Shown here: one piece after another, positions 8,948 through 17,924 of the stretch
Position numbering within the stretch: the stretch's first letter is position 1
How the letters are laid out: each line of letters starts with the position of its first letter
From: UBA9926 sp018645765
GTDB lineage: Bacteria; Pseudomonadota; Gammaproteobacteria; Pseudomonadales; Azotimanducaceae
Length of the DNA stretch: 64,000 nt
Direction: 5' to 3'
Assembly (NCBI GenBank): GCA_949372755.1
Contig: CASIBO010000002.1
Location: forward strand, 310,001 to 374,000
Made by a program: the position numbers and the translations under genes
Notes under the pieces: model-generated
Seen by the model: only the letters and a program-made list of their open reading frames with translations
Database searches by the model: none
Told to the model about the DNA's origin: nothing

Positions 8948-9447
8948 AGGTAGCGTTGTCCAATTGCTGCGGATTTTTCTAAGATTGCCTGCGCATTCTC
9001 AAGTCGCTCACCCTGCAGGGCCTCGGCAAGGCTGGGATCCGACAGTGCCATCATCTGAACGGCTAAATATCCGGCATTTTTTGCACCGGCTTTACCAATC
9101 GCGACCGTTGCCACCGGAATGCCGCCCGGCATTTGTACCGTTGACAATAACGCATCAAAGCCCTGCAAAGGACCGGCATCAATCGGCACGCCAATGACAG
9201 GCCGAGTGGTTTGCGCCGCAATCGCACCGGCTAAATGTGCTGCCATGCCGGCCCCTGCGATGAAGGCCTGACAACCACGCGCCTCAGCGCTTTGAACATA
9301 AGCCTGGGTTTCCGCCGGTGTGCGATGTGCTGAGGTCACCTTGACCTCCAGGGCTACGCCAAACCGCTTGAGAATCTCGACCGCCGCATCCATTACCGGT
9401 AGGTCTGAATCCGAACCCATTAAGATCGCTACAAATTTCTTTTCCAT
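8944..9447 (-). CDS. purE: N5-carboxyaminoimidazole ribonucleotide mutase (class I PurE)
   Basis: PurE converts N5-CAIR to CAIR in purine synthesis. The 167-residue protein has the class I signatures MGSDSDLPVM and SAHRTP and the glycine-rich AGAGMAAHLAG. Class I PurE normally needs PurK, which is not next to it; the downstream gene is tsaC. The ATG at 9447 has GGAG about nine bases upstream, and a perfect TATAAT lies 28 bases before the start. Confidence 0.95.
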   Translation of the reverse strand: MEKKFVAILMGSDSDLPVMDAAVEILKRFGVALEVKVTSAHRTPAETQAYVQSAEARGCQAFIAGAGMAAHLAGAIAAQTTRPVIGVPIDAGPLQGFDALLSTVQMPGGIPVATVAIGKAGAKNAGYLAVQMMALSDPSLAEALQGERLENAQAILEKSAAIGQRYL

Positions 9448-9474
9448 GCGTTATCTCCAACTTTCGAGACAAAG

Positions 9475-9480
9475 ATTATA
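9475..9480 (-). promoter_or_regulatory. Candidate -10 element for purE
   Basis: A perfect TATAAT on the minus strand lies 27 bases before the purE ATG, giving a predicted leader of about 20 bases. The hexamer 17 bases upstream (GTGCTG) is a poor -35. The 145-base gap after dprA makes an independent promoter plausible. Confidence 0.45.
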
Positions 9481-9592
9481 AGCATTCCTTTATCAATCAG
9501 CACGCCAGAGGGGCCGAAAACGGGAAAAGGGACATCAAAACACGAAAATCAGGCGGTATCGCGACGAAACCTAGGGCCGGCAACGCTGCTAA

Positions 9593-10501
9593 TCAGCTTA
9601 CTCTGAGTTGGTAAAGCATCCCAAGGTGCTCAATCTGACCGGAAAGTTCGAGATGCGCCAGTGCCGCCGCCAAGCACTCGATTGTTCCATCGAAGTTGGC
9701 GAGCAAATCCGAAAAGACCATAGGGCCCGCCGTAAGCAGCGCCAGCAGCGCTTGATGGTTATCCGTGACAACCTGCCCAGCAGGCTCGCCTGGTATAGGC
9801 AACGCGGCCTCTGCTGACTGAATATGTCGAAAAAGGTTCGGCATTTCCCGGTACAAGTCCGTAATCGAATCCATGAGGTGAGCGCCCTCACGGATTAACT
9901 CATGACACCCTGACGCCGCACCAGCAACTACCGGGCCCGGCACCGCAAACACCTCACGGCCTTGCGCAAGAGCCGACTTGGCTGAAATCAAAGAACCGCT
10001 GCGCGTGCGAGCTTCGACCACGATCAGAGCGTCGCACAGGCCCGTTATAATTCGATTTCGGGCTGGGAAGTGGTAGGGCTTCGGTTCCGTGCCATCCGGA
10101 TATTCCGACACAAGTAGGCCATGACGGACAATCTGTTCGTACAGCGCCTGGTTTTGCTTCGGGTAGACCACATCGCAACCCTGACCCAAGACGGCAATCG
10201 TTTTACCGCCCACGGCTAGGGCTCCGCGATGGCTAGCCGCATCAATACCCCGCGCGAGGCCGCTCACTACAACAAACCCCAGCGCCGCTAATTGACCAGC
10301 TAATTGCTCAGCAAACTGCAAACCATGCCAAGAGGCCGCGCGGCTGCCAACCATTGCGATTTTTGGTCCGAGACACAGATCCATTTGACCCACACAATAC
10401 AAATGCAATGGCGGGCCTGGAATCTCCTTAAGACAACGCGGCAATCTATTTTGGTTTAGCCGTTGCGTTGAGGGGTTCAAAAAGGGCTTCAAAGGCATCA
10501 T
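9593..10501 (-). CDS. dprA: DNA processing protein DprA (short form)
   Basis: DprA binds incoming single-stranded DNA and loads RecA during natural transformation. The 302-residue protein has the Rossmann-like DprA core: MVGSRAAS, VVSGLARGIDAASHRGAL, FPARNRIITGL and VVEARTRSGSL. A winged-helix-like C-terminal domain follows (about 235-300). Many DprA proteins are about 360 residues with an N-terminal SAM-like domain; here that domain is missing, and an in-frame TAA a few codons upstream rules out a longer form. Downstream of the LysM gene by 91 bases, as in Pseudomonas. Confidence 0.93.
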   Translation of the reverse strand: MMPLKPFLNPSTQRLNQNRLPRCLKEIPGPPLHLYCVGQMDLCLGPKIAMVGSRAASWHGLQFAEQLAGQLAALGFVVVSGLARGIDAASHRGALAVGGKTIAVLGQGCDVVYPKQNQALYEQIVRHGLLVSEYPDGTEPKPYHFPARNRIITGLCDALIVVEARTRSGSLISAKSALAQGREVFAVPGPVVAGAASGCHELIREGAHLMDSITDLYREMPNLFRHIQSAEAALPIPGEPAGQVVTDNHQALLALLTAGPMVFSDLLANFDGTIECLAAALAHLELSGQIEHLGMLYQLRVS

Positions 10502-10592
10502 CGGCAGGTCAACTGTTTATAATGACCGCGATGTTAGCTTTGAATCAGGCGTCAGCCGATGGCCGATCGCGCCCAGCTTTCGCAAGTAAGAC

Positions 10593-11642
10593 CTAGGGGC
10601 TTTGTGCGAGAAATCCGATTTTCACAGCCGCCGTCGTTTTCAGAACCAGCGCGTACGCAATTTGATCCAACGTTTGGTAAACCAAGAGCTGTCCAATCGT
10701 TTGATCCGGCAACGTCACAGCCTTGCCTGTCACAGGATCCTTCACACGCTCGCCGGGGCTAGCAACCGAAAGCAGATTGCCGACTGCCAGGCCATCAGTC
10801 AATCCAAGATCGATGGTAACGACGGAATGCGCAGCGGCAATGGTGCCGTCTGATCTCAGGCCAATAATTTGTCCTGACACGGCGTTTTCTGGTGGCTGCG
10901 GAAACAAGGTTGCATCAAGATCGAGGCCCTCAGCAACCATGAGGCGGTCGCCGGGCGTAACCTCTTCCGTAACCGTTATAATTTTCAAAGTCGCAAGGCC
11001 AGCTTGCTCAGACAATAGCCTGGCCTGACCCACTTCTTGGGCTTCGAGACCGATCAATGCGCCCGTCACCGGATCCAAATATCGCTGCCCCGATTGGTAT
11101 ATCTTAAAAGAAGATATCCCCGGTGTTAGCGCACCCTTCACATAAACTTGATCTCCGGTTTTCAGCAAGGTCTTACCATCAATACCCGCAAGAATGTACG
11201 GCAACCGCTCAAAGACTGCTGCGTCCACCATTTTGACTTTCGCCAGCCAGGACTCGATTTGATCAAGCGACAAAGCTGGGATCGCCACCGCATTGGTTCT
11301 CCGGATGCTAGGGACTCGCTTGACCACCCCGGGATCAACCCGTTCCCCTCGCTGTAATCTTAAACGCGGCTGCCCATCGATCATCACCAGAGAAATCTCA
11401 TCACCCGGGTAGATCAGGTGTGGGTTGGCAATATCGGAATTAAGTGCCCAAATTTTTGGCCACTGCCAAGCCTCCGTCAAATAGACCGACGCGATATCCC
11501 AAAGCGTGTCACCCGTCTTAACGACATATTCCTCTGGCGCATTTGCTCTCATCTCCATCGCCTGCAGCGGGGCGAGCGGCACGAGCAGTGTCAGACATAA
11601 AAGGAGCCATGAAGCGCCGGAGACCTTACGTGCTGTGAACAT
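10593..11642 (-). CDS. LysM-domain cell-envelope protein
   Basis: A 349-residue exported protein. A signal peptide occupies about residues 1-28 (ending PLQA), followed by a LysM peptidoglycan-binding domain (YVVKTGDTLWDIASVYL, through YPGDEISL, about 38-85) and a long beta-rich tail with no enzyme motif I recognise. A LysM protein in this position, divergent from def and upstream of dprA, is conserved in pseudomonads. The start is ATG 11642 with AGGA upstream; an upstream in-frame extension to 11690 would put 16 residues before the signal peptide and is rejected. Confidence 0.88.
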   Translation of the reverse strand: MFTARKVSGASWLLLCLTLLVPLAPLQAMEMRANAPEEYVVKTGDTLWDIASVYLTEAWQWPKIWALNSDIANPHLIYPGDEISLVMIDGQPRLRLQRGERVDPGVVKRVPSIRRTNAVAIPALSLDQIESWLAKVKMVDAAVFERLPYILAGIDGKTLLKTGDQVYVKGALTPGISSFKIYQSGQRYLDPVTGALIGLEAQEVGQARLLSEQAGLATLKIITVTEEVTPGDRLMVAEGLDLDATLFPQPPENAVSGQIIGLRSDGTIAAAHSVVTIDLGLTDGLAVGNLLSVASPGERVKDPVTGKAVTLPDQTIGQLLVYQTLDQIAYALVLKTTAAVKIGFLAQSP

Positions 11643-11780
11643 ATGCGATTTCCTTTTGCATTTCGCGGTACAATTTGCGACGAATGCCAACCGAGCTGAT
11701 TAATCGTAGGTTTACGATATCATAACGTGCAAACACGCCACTCGACATGACAAATCCCAACAAAATAATTTGATCGATTT

Positions 11781-12293
11781 ATGACAACACCGCTATTAAC
11801 CATTTTGGAATTCCCCGATGTACGGCTCCGAACAAAGGCGGCACCGATCCAAACGGTAACGCGCGACATCGCGACATTGGCCGAGCAAATGCTTGCCACC
11901 ATGTACCACGCGCCCGGGATCGGCTTGGCCGCCACGCAGGTAAACGTGCATCTTAGGCTGATAGTTTGTGATATTTCAGAAGACCATCAATCACCACTTG
12001 TCTTCATCAATCCGAAGCTGATTGACGGTGAGGGCAACATTGAAACGCAAGAAGGCTGCTTGTCCGTGCCCGGGTTCTACGAGAGCGTGTTTCGACACGA
12101 AACTATTTTAGTCGAGGCGCTTGATCAGGATGGTCAAGTCTTTCAGCTTAAGGCTGATGGGTTATTGGCCATTTGTATTCAGCATGAAATGGATCATCTC
12201 AACGGCAAGCTCTTTGTCGATTACTTGTCTCCCGCCAAGCGGCAATTACTGAGGAAAAAACTGTTGAAGCAACAAAAGCTGCAACGACCATGA
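11781..12293 (+). CDS. def: Peptide deformylase
   Basis: Removes the N-formyl group from nascent proteins. All three family motifs are present: GIGLAATQ near residue 46, EGCLSVPG near 91 and the metal-binding QHEMDHLNG near 134. The length of 170 residues is normal. Its stop overlaps the fmt start (ATGA), so removal and addition of formyl groups are encoded in one unit. It is divergent from the LysM gene across a 138-base gap. Confidence 0.97.
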   Translation: MTTPLLTILEFPDVRLRTKAAPIQTVTRDIATLAEQMLATMYHAPGIGLAATQVNVHLRLIVCDISEDHQSPLVFINPKLIDGEGNIETQEGCLSVPGFYESVFRHETILVEALDQDGQVFQLKADGLLAICIQHEMDHLNGKLFVDYLSPAKRQLLRKKLLKQQKLQRP

Positions 12294-13240
12294 TGCGGGT
12301 ACTGTTTGCGGGGACGCCAGAATTCGCAGTCGAACACTTGCAAGGCTTGATTGAGCATCCAGATATTGATGTCGTAGCGGTTGTGACCCAGCCAGACCGA
12401 CCGGGCAAGCGCGGCAAAAAACTAATTGCCTCCCCCGTTAAACACCGTGCGCTTATGGCAGGGCTCACCGTGCTGCAGCCCACACGCCTTCAAGCCAAAC
12501 ACTTGGCGGGGTTCGCTTTCGACCTATTGATCGTTGTCGCCTATGGTCAGATTCTGAAGCCAGCGGTTTTGGCGCTTCCGCGTATTGGCCCGATCAACGT
12601 TCACGCATCACTGCTCCCACGTTGGCGCGGCGCCGCACCCGTGCAGCGCGCTATTCTGGCCGGCGACCAAACGAGCGGTGTGACCATCATGAAGATGGCA
12701 GAGGGTTTGGATACCGGACCGATCATTAGCATCCGGCCGTGCAGCATCAGCTCGGACGAAACCAGTCACAGCCTGTTCAAAAAATTGGCACGCGTAGGCC
12801 GAGAAGCGCTCCTTGACACGGTCGAAACAATTGCCCAGACCGGCTTGGTAGCCGATCCCCAACCAGCAGCGGGCGTGACTTATGCGCACAAAATTTTGAA
12901 AGCAGAAGCAAAAATCGACTGGTCTATGAGCAGCGCGCTAATCTGCCGACACATCAGGGCGTTTGTGCCAGACCCAGTTGCCTTTACGACCCAAGGCGAA
13001 ACACGGTTTCGATGTTATGGCGCTGTGGTTGCGCCGAGCCAGTTAAACGATGCAGCGCCAATCCCTGCGTCTGGCACCATCCTTGAAAGGTCCAAGGCGG
13101 GGATCCGCGTTCAATGCGGTGAAGGACAGCTCTACATTACCCAGCTGCAATCACCGACCGGAAAGGGCACGATTGTTCAGGGCGCGAACTTGAAAAACCT
13201 ACAAACAAGTCTACTCGACCCCGGCGAGCGGTTCGAATAA
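12290..13240 (+). CDS. fmt: Methionyl-tRNA formyltransferase
   Basis: Formylates initiator Met-tRNA using 10-formyl-tetrahydrofolate. The 316-residue protein has the N-terminal formyltransferase fold with the signature HASLLPRWRGAAPVQRAI (about 104-121) and a C-terminal OB-like domain (about 205-310). Two adjacent ATG codons (12290, 12293) are possible starts; the first overlaps the def stop. The rsmB start codon directly follows its stop. Confidence 0.97.
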   Translation: MMRVLFAGTPEFAVEHLQGLIEHPDIDVVAVVTQPDRPGKRGKKLIASPVKHRALMAGLTVLQPTRLQAKHLAGFAFDLLIVVAYGQILKPAVLALPRIGPINVHASLLPRWRGAAPVQRAILAGDQTSGVTIMKMAEGLDTGPIISIRPCSISSDETSHSLFKKLARVGREALLDTVETIAQTGLVADPQPAAGVTYAHKILKAEAKIDWSMSSALICRHIRAFVPDPVAFTTQGETRFRCYGAVVAPSQLNDAAPIPASGTILERSKAGIRVQCGEGQLYITQLQSPTGKGTIVQGANLKNLQTSLLDPGERFE

Positions 13241-14503
13241 ATGAGAGATTTTATCAATGAAGTGACGGTGCTCTCGCAAACAGTCCTTCATGGGCATGCA
13301 TACAACGGACAAGCACTGGACCCCCTAGGCCGGTTTTTAGTTCAAACGACCTTACGACACTTTTTCTGGCTCGACAGCGTTGTGCAAACGATCTTAGACA
13401 AGCCTCTGCAGAAAAAACATCAAGACCTCAAGCTTTTACTGATCTTAGGCATCAGCGCCACAGAGTTCCTGAACCAGCCCATCTATACCAGTGTCAACGC
13501 CGCTGTTGAAACCACCAAAAAGCTGAAAAAACCCTGGGCTAAAGGACTGGTCAACGCCTCTCTAAGAACCTTTCAACGAACCCGGCAAGCAGTAATTAAT
13601 GAGATACACAGCGAAGTTGCACTGACAAACCATCCGTTGTGGATACTCGATCGCATTCAGGCGGACTGGCCAGGCCAAAAAGCTGACATCATCGTTGCAA
13701 ACAATGATCCGGCTCCCATGATTTTGAGAGTGAATGCCGCAAAACAGACGCGCGACGCGTACCAAAGCCTGCTGGCTGCCAAGGGCCTCATCGCAACACC
13801 CTGCCGCTTGAGTCGGGACGGACTGATCCTGGATCAAGCGGTCGCGGTAAGCGACTTGCCAGGCTTTGATGAGGGCTGTGTGAGTGTGCAAGATTCTGGC
13901 GCCCAACTCGCAGCACAACTATTGCAGCCCAAACCCTTTGAACGCGTCTTAGATGCTTGCAGTGCGCCGGGCAGTAAAAGCTGTCATTTATTGGAGCTCG
14001 TGCCGACCCTCGACCTGGTTTCCGTTGATATTGATCCAGACCGGCTCACCCGCGTTTCAGAAAACTTTACGCGCTTGGGTGCAACCGCCGATCTTCGCTG
14101 CTTGGATCTGGCAAGGCCCCAGCCCGAACTCGGCACCTTTGATCAGATTCTCCTCGACACCCCGTGTTCCGCCAGCGGCGTCATTCGTCGACATCCAGAC
14201 ATTAAACTCCTTCGACGGCCAGAGGATCTGGCAACGCTCATCGAAACCCAAAGGCAGTTACTAACTCAGTGCTGGTCACTACTTCGTCCTGGCGGCAGTC
14301 TTCTGTACGTCACCTGCTCAATCTTTAGCGAAGAGAATGAGGACAATCTTGTCTGGTTCTTAGCCAACCATCATGATGTTGAAACGCTTGCATTACCGGC
14401 CGTTGGCGTTCCAAGATCAATCGGCGTACAGTTGCTGCCAACGAAGGGTGTGCACGATGGTTTTTATTACGCGCACGTCAGAAAAATGAGTCCCGGATTA
14501 TGA
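13241..14503 (+). CDS. rsmB: 16S rRNA m5C967 methyltransferase RsmB
   Basis: RsmB methylates C967 of 16S rRNA. The 420-residue protein has an N-terminal NusB-like RNA-binding region and a C-terminal Rossmann methyltransferase domain, with DACSAPGSKSCHLL for SAM binding. The two catalytic cysteines lie in LLDTPCSASGVIRRHPD and YVTCSIF. Its ATG abuts the fmt stop with no gap, and its own stop overlaps trkA by four bases, so the cluster is one operon. Confidence 0.95.
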   Translation: MRDFINEVTVLSQTVLHGHAYNGQALDPLGRFLVQTTLRHFFWLDSVVQTILDKPLQKKHQDLKLLLILGISATEFLNQPIYTSVNAAVETTKKLKKPWAKGLVNASLRTFQRTRQAVINEIHSEVALTNHPLWILDRIQADWPGQKADIIVANNDPAPMILRVNAAKQTRDAYQSLLAAKGLIATPCRLSRDGLILDQAVAVSDLPGFDEGCVSVQDSGAQLAAQLLQPKPFERVLDACSAPGSKSCHLLELVPTLDLVSVDIDPDRLTRVSENFTRLGATADLRCLDLARPQPELGTFDQILLDTPCSASGVIRRHPDIKLLRRPEDLATLIETQRQLLTQCWSLLRPGGSLLYVTCSIFSEENEDNLVWFLANHHDVETLALPAVGVPRSIGVQLLPTKGVHDGFYYAHVRKMSPGL

Positions 14504-15873
14504 AAATTATCATCTTGGGCGCAGGTCAGGTCGGCGCAAGCTTGGCTCAAAACCTGGTCAAAGAAGCGAGCGATATCACCGTCGTCGATACAGATCCAGA
14601 GAAGCTCCGGGAGCTTCAGGATCGATACGATATTCAAACGATCTGCGGACAAGCTTCGCATCCGCCTGTGCTCAAGCAAGCTGGCGCGGAAGACGCCGAC
14701 ATGCTCATCGCCGTCACAAACTCTGATGAAATCAATATGGTCGCGTGCCAAGTGGCCTATACCGCGTTCCATACGCCCACCAAGATTGCCCGAATTCGCA
14801 GCCGAGCGTACCTCACCGGCGGCGGCATTTTTCGGGACGACGCGATGCCAGTCGATCATATCGTCAACCCAGAAGAAATTATTACTCACGATATTAAGCG
14901 ACTGATAGACAACCCCGGTGCGTTGCAAGTCATGGACTTCGCGAGCGGGCAGGTGAAATTGGTGGGCCTCAGAATCGAAGCCGACAGCCCGCTTGTGAAC
15001 CAAGCTCTAAAAACCATCCGCACGTTGCTTCCCGAAGCTGATACGCGCGTCGCGGCCATCTTTCGAGGCGACCGACCCATCGTGCCAGAAGGCGAAACCG
15101 TTATTGCGGAGAACGACGAAGTGTTTTTCATTGCGGCCGCCGAAAACATCCAAAGCATTATGAATGAGCTGCGACAACATGAACGGCCTAATCGGCGCAT
15201 TATTATCGCTGGTGGCGGACATATCGGCGAAAACCTCGCGATTCAGCTCGAAAGCCGGTACGGCGTTCGAATTATTGAGCAAAACCGCAACCGTTGTTTT
15301 GCCCTATCAGAATCCCTTGAGCGGAGCATTGTGTTGCATGGTAATGCGTCAGACCGGGAACTGTTGCTTGAGGAGAACATTGAAGATACCGACGTTTTCT
15401 GCGCGATCACCAACGACGATGAGGCCAATATCATGTCGTCGATGTTGGCGAAGAGCTTGGGTGCGCGAAAAGTGTTAACACTCATTAACAACCCGGCTTA
15501 CGTCGACCTCATTGAGGGCCAAGACATCGACATCGCAATATCGCCGCAATTAGCAACCCTTGGCGCCATTTTGACGCACGTTCGGCGCGGTGACGTTGTG
15601 CGAGTGCACCCGCTACGCCGGGGCGCTGCGGAAGCCATTGAAGCCATTGCACATGGCGATCAACAAACCTCTAAAGTGATCGGCAGAACGTTGGGCGAGT
15701 TAAGACTACCTCGCGGAACTAGTGTCGGCGCGCTCGTCAGAGGTGATCGGGTCATCATTGCCCACGACAACGTTGTCGTTGAAGCTGACGATCACTTTAT
15801 CCTCTTCCTGGTCGACAAAAGTCGGCTAAGGGAAGTGGAGGCGCTCTTCCAAGCCCCTGTGAGTTTCTTTTAG
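14500..15873 (+). CDS. trkA: Trk potassium uptake regulatory subunit TrkA
   Basis: The peripheral NAD-binding gating subunit of the Trk potassium system. The 457-residue protein has two RCK repeats, with dinucleotide motifs GAGQVGASLAQNL near residue 7 and GGGHIGENLAIQL near 233, each followed by a TrkA-C domain. It overlaps the rsmB stop (ATGA) and is followed after two bases by its membrane partner trkH, so both subunits are probably made together. Confidence 0.96.
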   Translation: MKIIILGAGQVGASLAQNLVKEASDITVVDTDPEKLRELQDRYDIQTICGQASHPPVLKQAGAEDADMLIAVTNSDEINMVACQVAYTAFHTPTKIARIRSRAYLTGGGIFRDDAMPVDHIVNPEEIITHDIKRLIDNPGALQVMDFASGQVKLVGLRIEADSPLVNQALKTIRTLLPEADTRVAAIFRGDRPIVPEGETVIAENDEVFFIAAAENIQSIMNELRQHERPNRRIIIAGGGHIGENLAIQLESRYGVRIIEQNRNRCFALSESLERSIVLHGNASDRELLLEENIEDTDVFCAITNDDEANIMSSMLAKSLGARKVLTLINNPAYVDLIEGQDIDIAISPQLATLGAILTHVRRGDVVRVHPLRRGAAEAIEAIAHGDQQTSKVIGRTLGELRLPRGTSVGALVRGDRVIIAHDNVVVEADDHFILFLVDKSRLREVEALFQAPVSFF

Positions 15874-15875
15874 TC

Positions 15876-17321
15876 GTGCGCCTGGGCGTTACCTTTCGAA
15901 TTGTCGGCGGGCTGCTCATGTTTTTCAGCGCGACGATGTTGCCGCCGTTGTTTGTCTCGGTTTTTTATCAAGATGGTGCGCACGCAATTTTTATCAAAGC
16001 CGCGGCCGTCATTTTCGCAAGCGGCTTCAGTCTTTGGTTGCTGTTTCGACGGTTTACCGAAGCACTTCGCACAAAAGATGGCTTTTTAGTGACGGTGCTC
16101 TGTTACATCACGCTCGGCTGCTTCAGCGCGCTGCCCTTTACAGACTCGCCCAATACCGCTTTATCGTTGGTCGACGCCTTATTCGAGTCCTTCTCTGGAC
16201 TAACCACCACGGGCGCCACCGTCATGGTCGGCTTGGAATCACTTCCCCAATCGCTTTTATACTACCGGCAACAGCTCCAGTGGCTAGGAGGCATGGGCAT
16301 CATTGTTTTGGCGGTCGCCGTTCTGCCGATGCTGGGCATTGGCGGCATGCAGCTGTATCGAACGGAAACGCCTGGCCCAGTAAAAGATAGTAAACTCACG
16401 CCACGAATTAAACAGACCGCCATGGCGCTATGGTCAATTTATCTGTCTTTAACCATCGCCTGCTGTCTCGGGTATTGGGTTGCGGGAATGAGTTTTTTCC
16501 AAGCGCTCTGCCACAGTTTTTCAACCGTTGCGATCGGGGGGTTTTCGACCTTCGATGCCAGCTTAGGCCACTTTGATTCACCGGCAATCGAAATTGTTGC
16601 CATCATCTTTATGCTGTTGTCCTCTTTAAATTTTGCGTTGCATTTCTTTTGTTATCGCGATCGTTCGCTACGGTCCTATTGGCGGGATGAAGAGGTGCGC
16701 AGTTTCTTTGTCTTTATGCTGATCGCCATTTTGATCGCCACGACAATCCTTGCTGGATCGAGCGATGATGGTTGGCAGAGCTTCCGGTTAGCCGCTTTTC
16801 ACGTGGTGTCAATGCTCACAACGACCGGATTTGTCACCGACAACTTCGCGGATTGGCCCAACATCGTGCCTTACTTACTGATCTTGGGCGCCTTCGTTGG
16901 CGCGTGCGCTGGCTCGACCGGAGGGGGCTTAAAAGTGATTCGCGTCCTTTTGTTGTATAAACAAGGTTTACGCGAAATTCATCGGCTCATTCATCCGAAT
17001 GCCATTTTCCCAATTAAAATCAGTCATCGGGTGATGGCGGACAACGTGATGGAAGCGGTTTGGGGCTTCTGCTCGATTTACGTCTTTGTGTTTGTTTTAC
17101 TCTTATTGGTTTTGCTGGGTACTGGCGCCGACTTTTTAACCGCCTTTTCAGCAGTCGCCGCGGCACTGAATAACTTAGGGCCTGGGCTCGGCAGTGTTGC
17201 TGAAAACTACGCGAGCCTTACCGATTCCGCAAAAGGCGCGATGGTTGTTGGCATGGTCTTAGGCCGGCTTGAGATTTTCACGATCCTTGTCCTATTCACT
17301 GGCATGTACTGGCGGAAGTAA
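15876..17321 (+). CDS. trkH: Trk potassium channel subunit TrkH
   Basis: The pore-forming subunit of Trk potassium uptake. The 481-residue protein is polytopic, with the four pore-loop repeats of the TrkH/KtrB family: GLTTTGATVM near residue 111, AIGGFSTFDAS, LTTTGFVT and LNNLGPGLG. The start is GTG, two bases after the trkA stop. TrkA and TrkH adjacent is less common than separate loci in related genera, but fits function. Confidence 0.95.
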   Translation: MRLGVTFRIVGGLLMFFSATMLPPLFVSVFYQDGAHAIFIKAAAVIFASGFSLWLLFRRFTEALRTKDGFLVTVLCYITLGCFSALPFTDSPNTALSLVDALFESFSGLTTTGATVMVGLESLPQSLLYYRQQLQWLGGMGIIVLAVAVLPMLGIGGMQLYRTETPGPVKDSKLTPRIKQTAMALWSIYLSLTIACCLGYWVAGMSFFQALCHSFSTVAIGGFSTFDASLGHFDSPAIEIVAIIFMLLSSLNFALHFFCYRDRSLRSYWRDEEVRSFFVFMLIAILIATTILAGSSDDGWQSFRLAAFHVVSMLTTTGFVTDNFADWPNIVPYLLILGAFVGACAGSTGGGLKVIRVLLLYKQGLREIHRLIHPNAIFPIKISHRVMADNVMEAVWGFCSIYVFVFVLLLLVLLGTGADFLTAFSAVAAALNNLGPGLGSVAENYASLTDSAKGAMVVGMVLGRLEIFTILVLFTGMYWRK

Positions 17322-17324
17322 CCC

Positions 17325-17924
17325 TTGAAAGAAAAGATTCAGCGTTGGGATACCACTTACCAGGGCGTCCTGGATTATCCTGAACCCAACAGCGACCTCA
17401 TTCGCTATCGCGACTTATTACCAAAGCATGGCCTCGCGCTGGATGTTGCCTGTGGGTTGGGCGCTGATGCACTCTATCTTGCAGGCCAAGGTTTTGAAGT
17501 AACCGCATGGGATGCCTCAATCGTTGCAATCACCCGCTTACAAAAAGAGGCCGAGGCTAGAGCCCTTTCTTTAACGAAGAACTGTCTTGAAATAACGCCT
17601 GAGGCCTTCACTAAAGCGCGTTTTGACCTGGTCTATGTTCACCGGTACCTCGATCGAGACATCATTCCAGCAATTATTCAAAGCCTTAAACCCGGTGGCG
17701 TCTTGTTCTATCAAACCTTTATACAAAACACGACGATTGAGAACCAGACAACAACTGGCCCGACTAGCAAAGCCTATCGCCTGGCACCCAATGAACTGCT
17801 GACCCATTGCCAAGCGCTCGACGTCAAACTGTTTTTGGACGGATTCACGTTAAATATCAAAACCGGTCGCCTTGAACCCTGCGCCCAATCCCTCGTTGTT
17901 GCGGCAAAACCAGACCTTTTATAA
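17325..17924 (+). CDS. Class I SAM-dependent methyltransferase, substrate unknown
   Basis: A 199-residue protein with the methyltransferase motif I LDVACGLGADALYLA (about 39-53), an acidic motif II (VTAWDAS) and KPGGVLFYQTF after the fourth strand. It resembles TehB-like or UbiE-like small methyltransferases; the substrate cannot be read from sequence. The start is TTG 17325, three bases after trkH, so it is probably the last gene of the def operon. Its 3' end overlaps the convergent acyltransferase gene by six bases. Confidence 0.8.
   Translation: MKEKIQRWDTTYQGVLDYPEPNSDLIRYRDLLPKHGLALDVACGLGADALYLAGQGFEVTAWDASIVAITRLQKEAEARALSLTKNCLEITPEAFTKARFDLVYVHRYLDRDIIPAIIQSLKPGGVLFYQTFIQNTTIENQTTTGPTSKAYRLAPNELLTHCQALDVKLFLDGFTLNIKTGRLEPCAQSLVVAAKPDLL

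Noticed and set aside
10518..10523. TATAAT on the plus strand between dprA and the LysM gene
   Set aside because: No plus-strand gene lies downstream in this stretch, so it is probably chance.
16799..16815. parS-like TTTTCACGTGGTGTC inside trkH
   Set aside because: Only the centre and part of one arm match; not credible next to the perfect site in recF.
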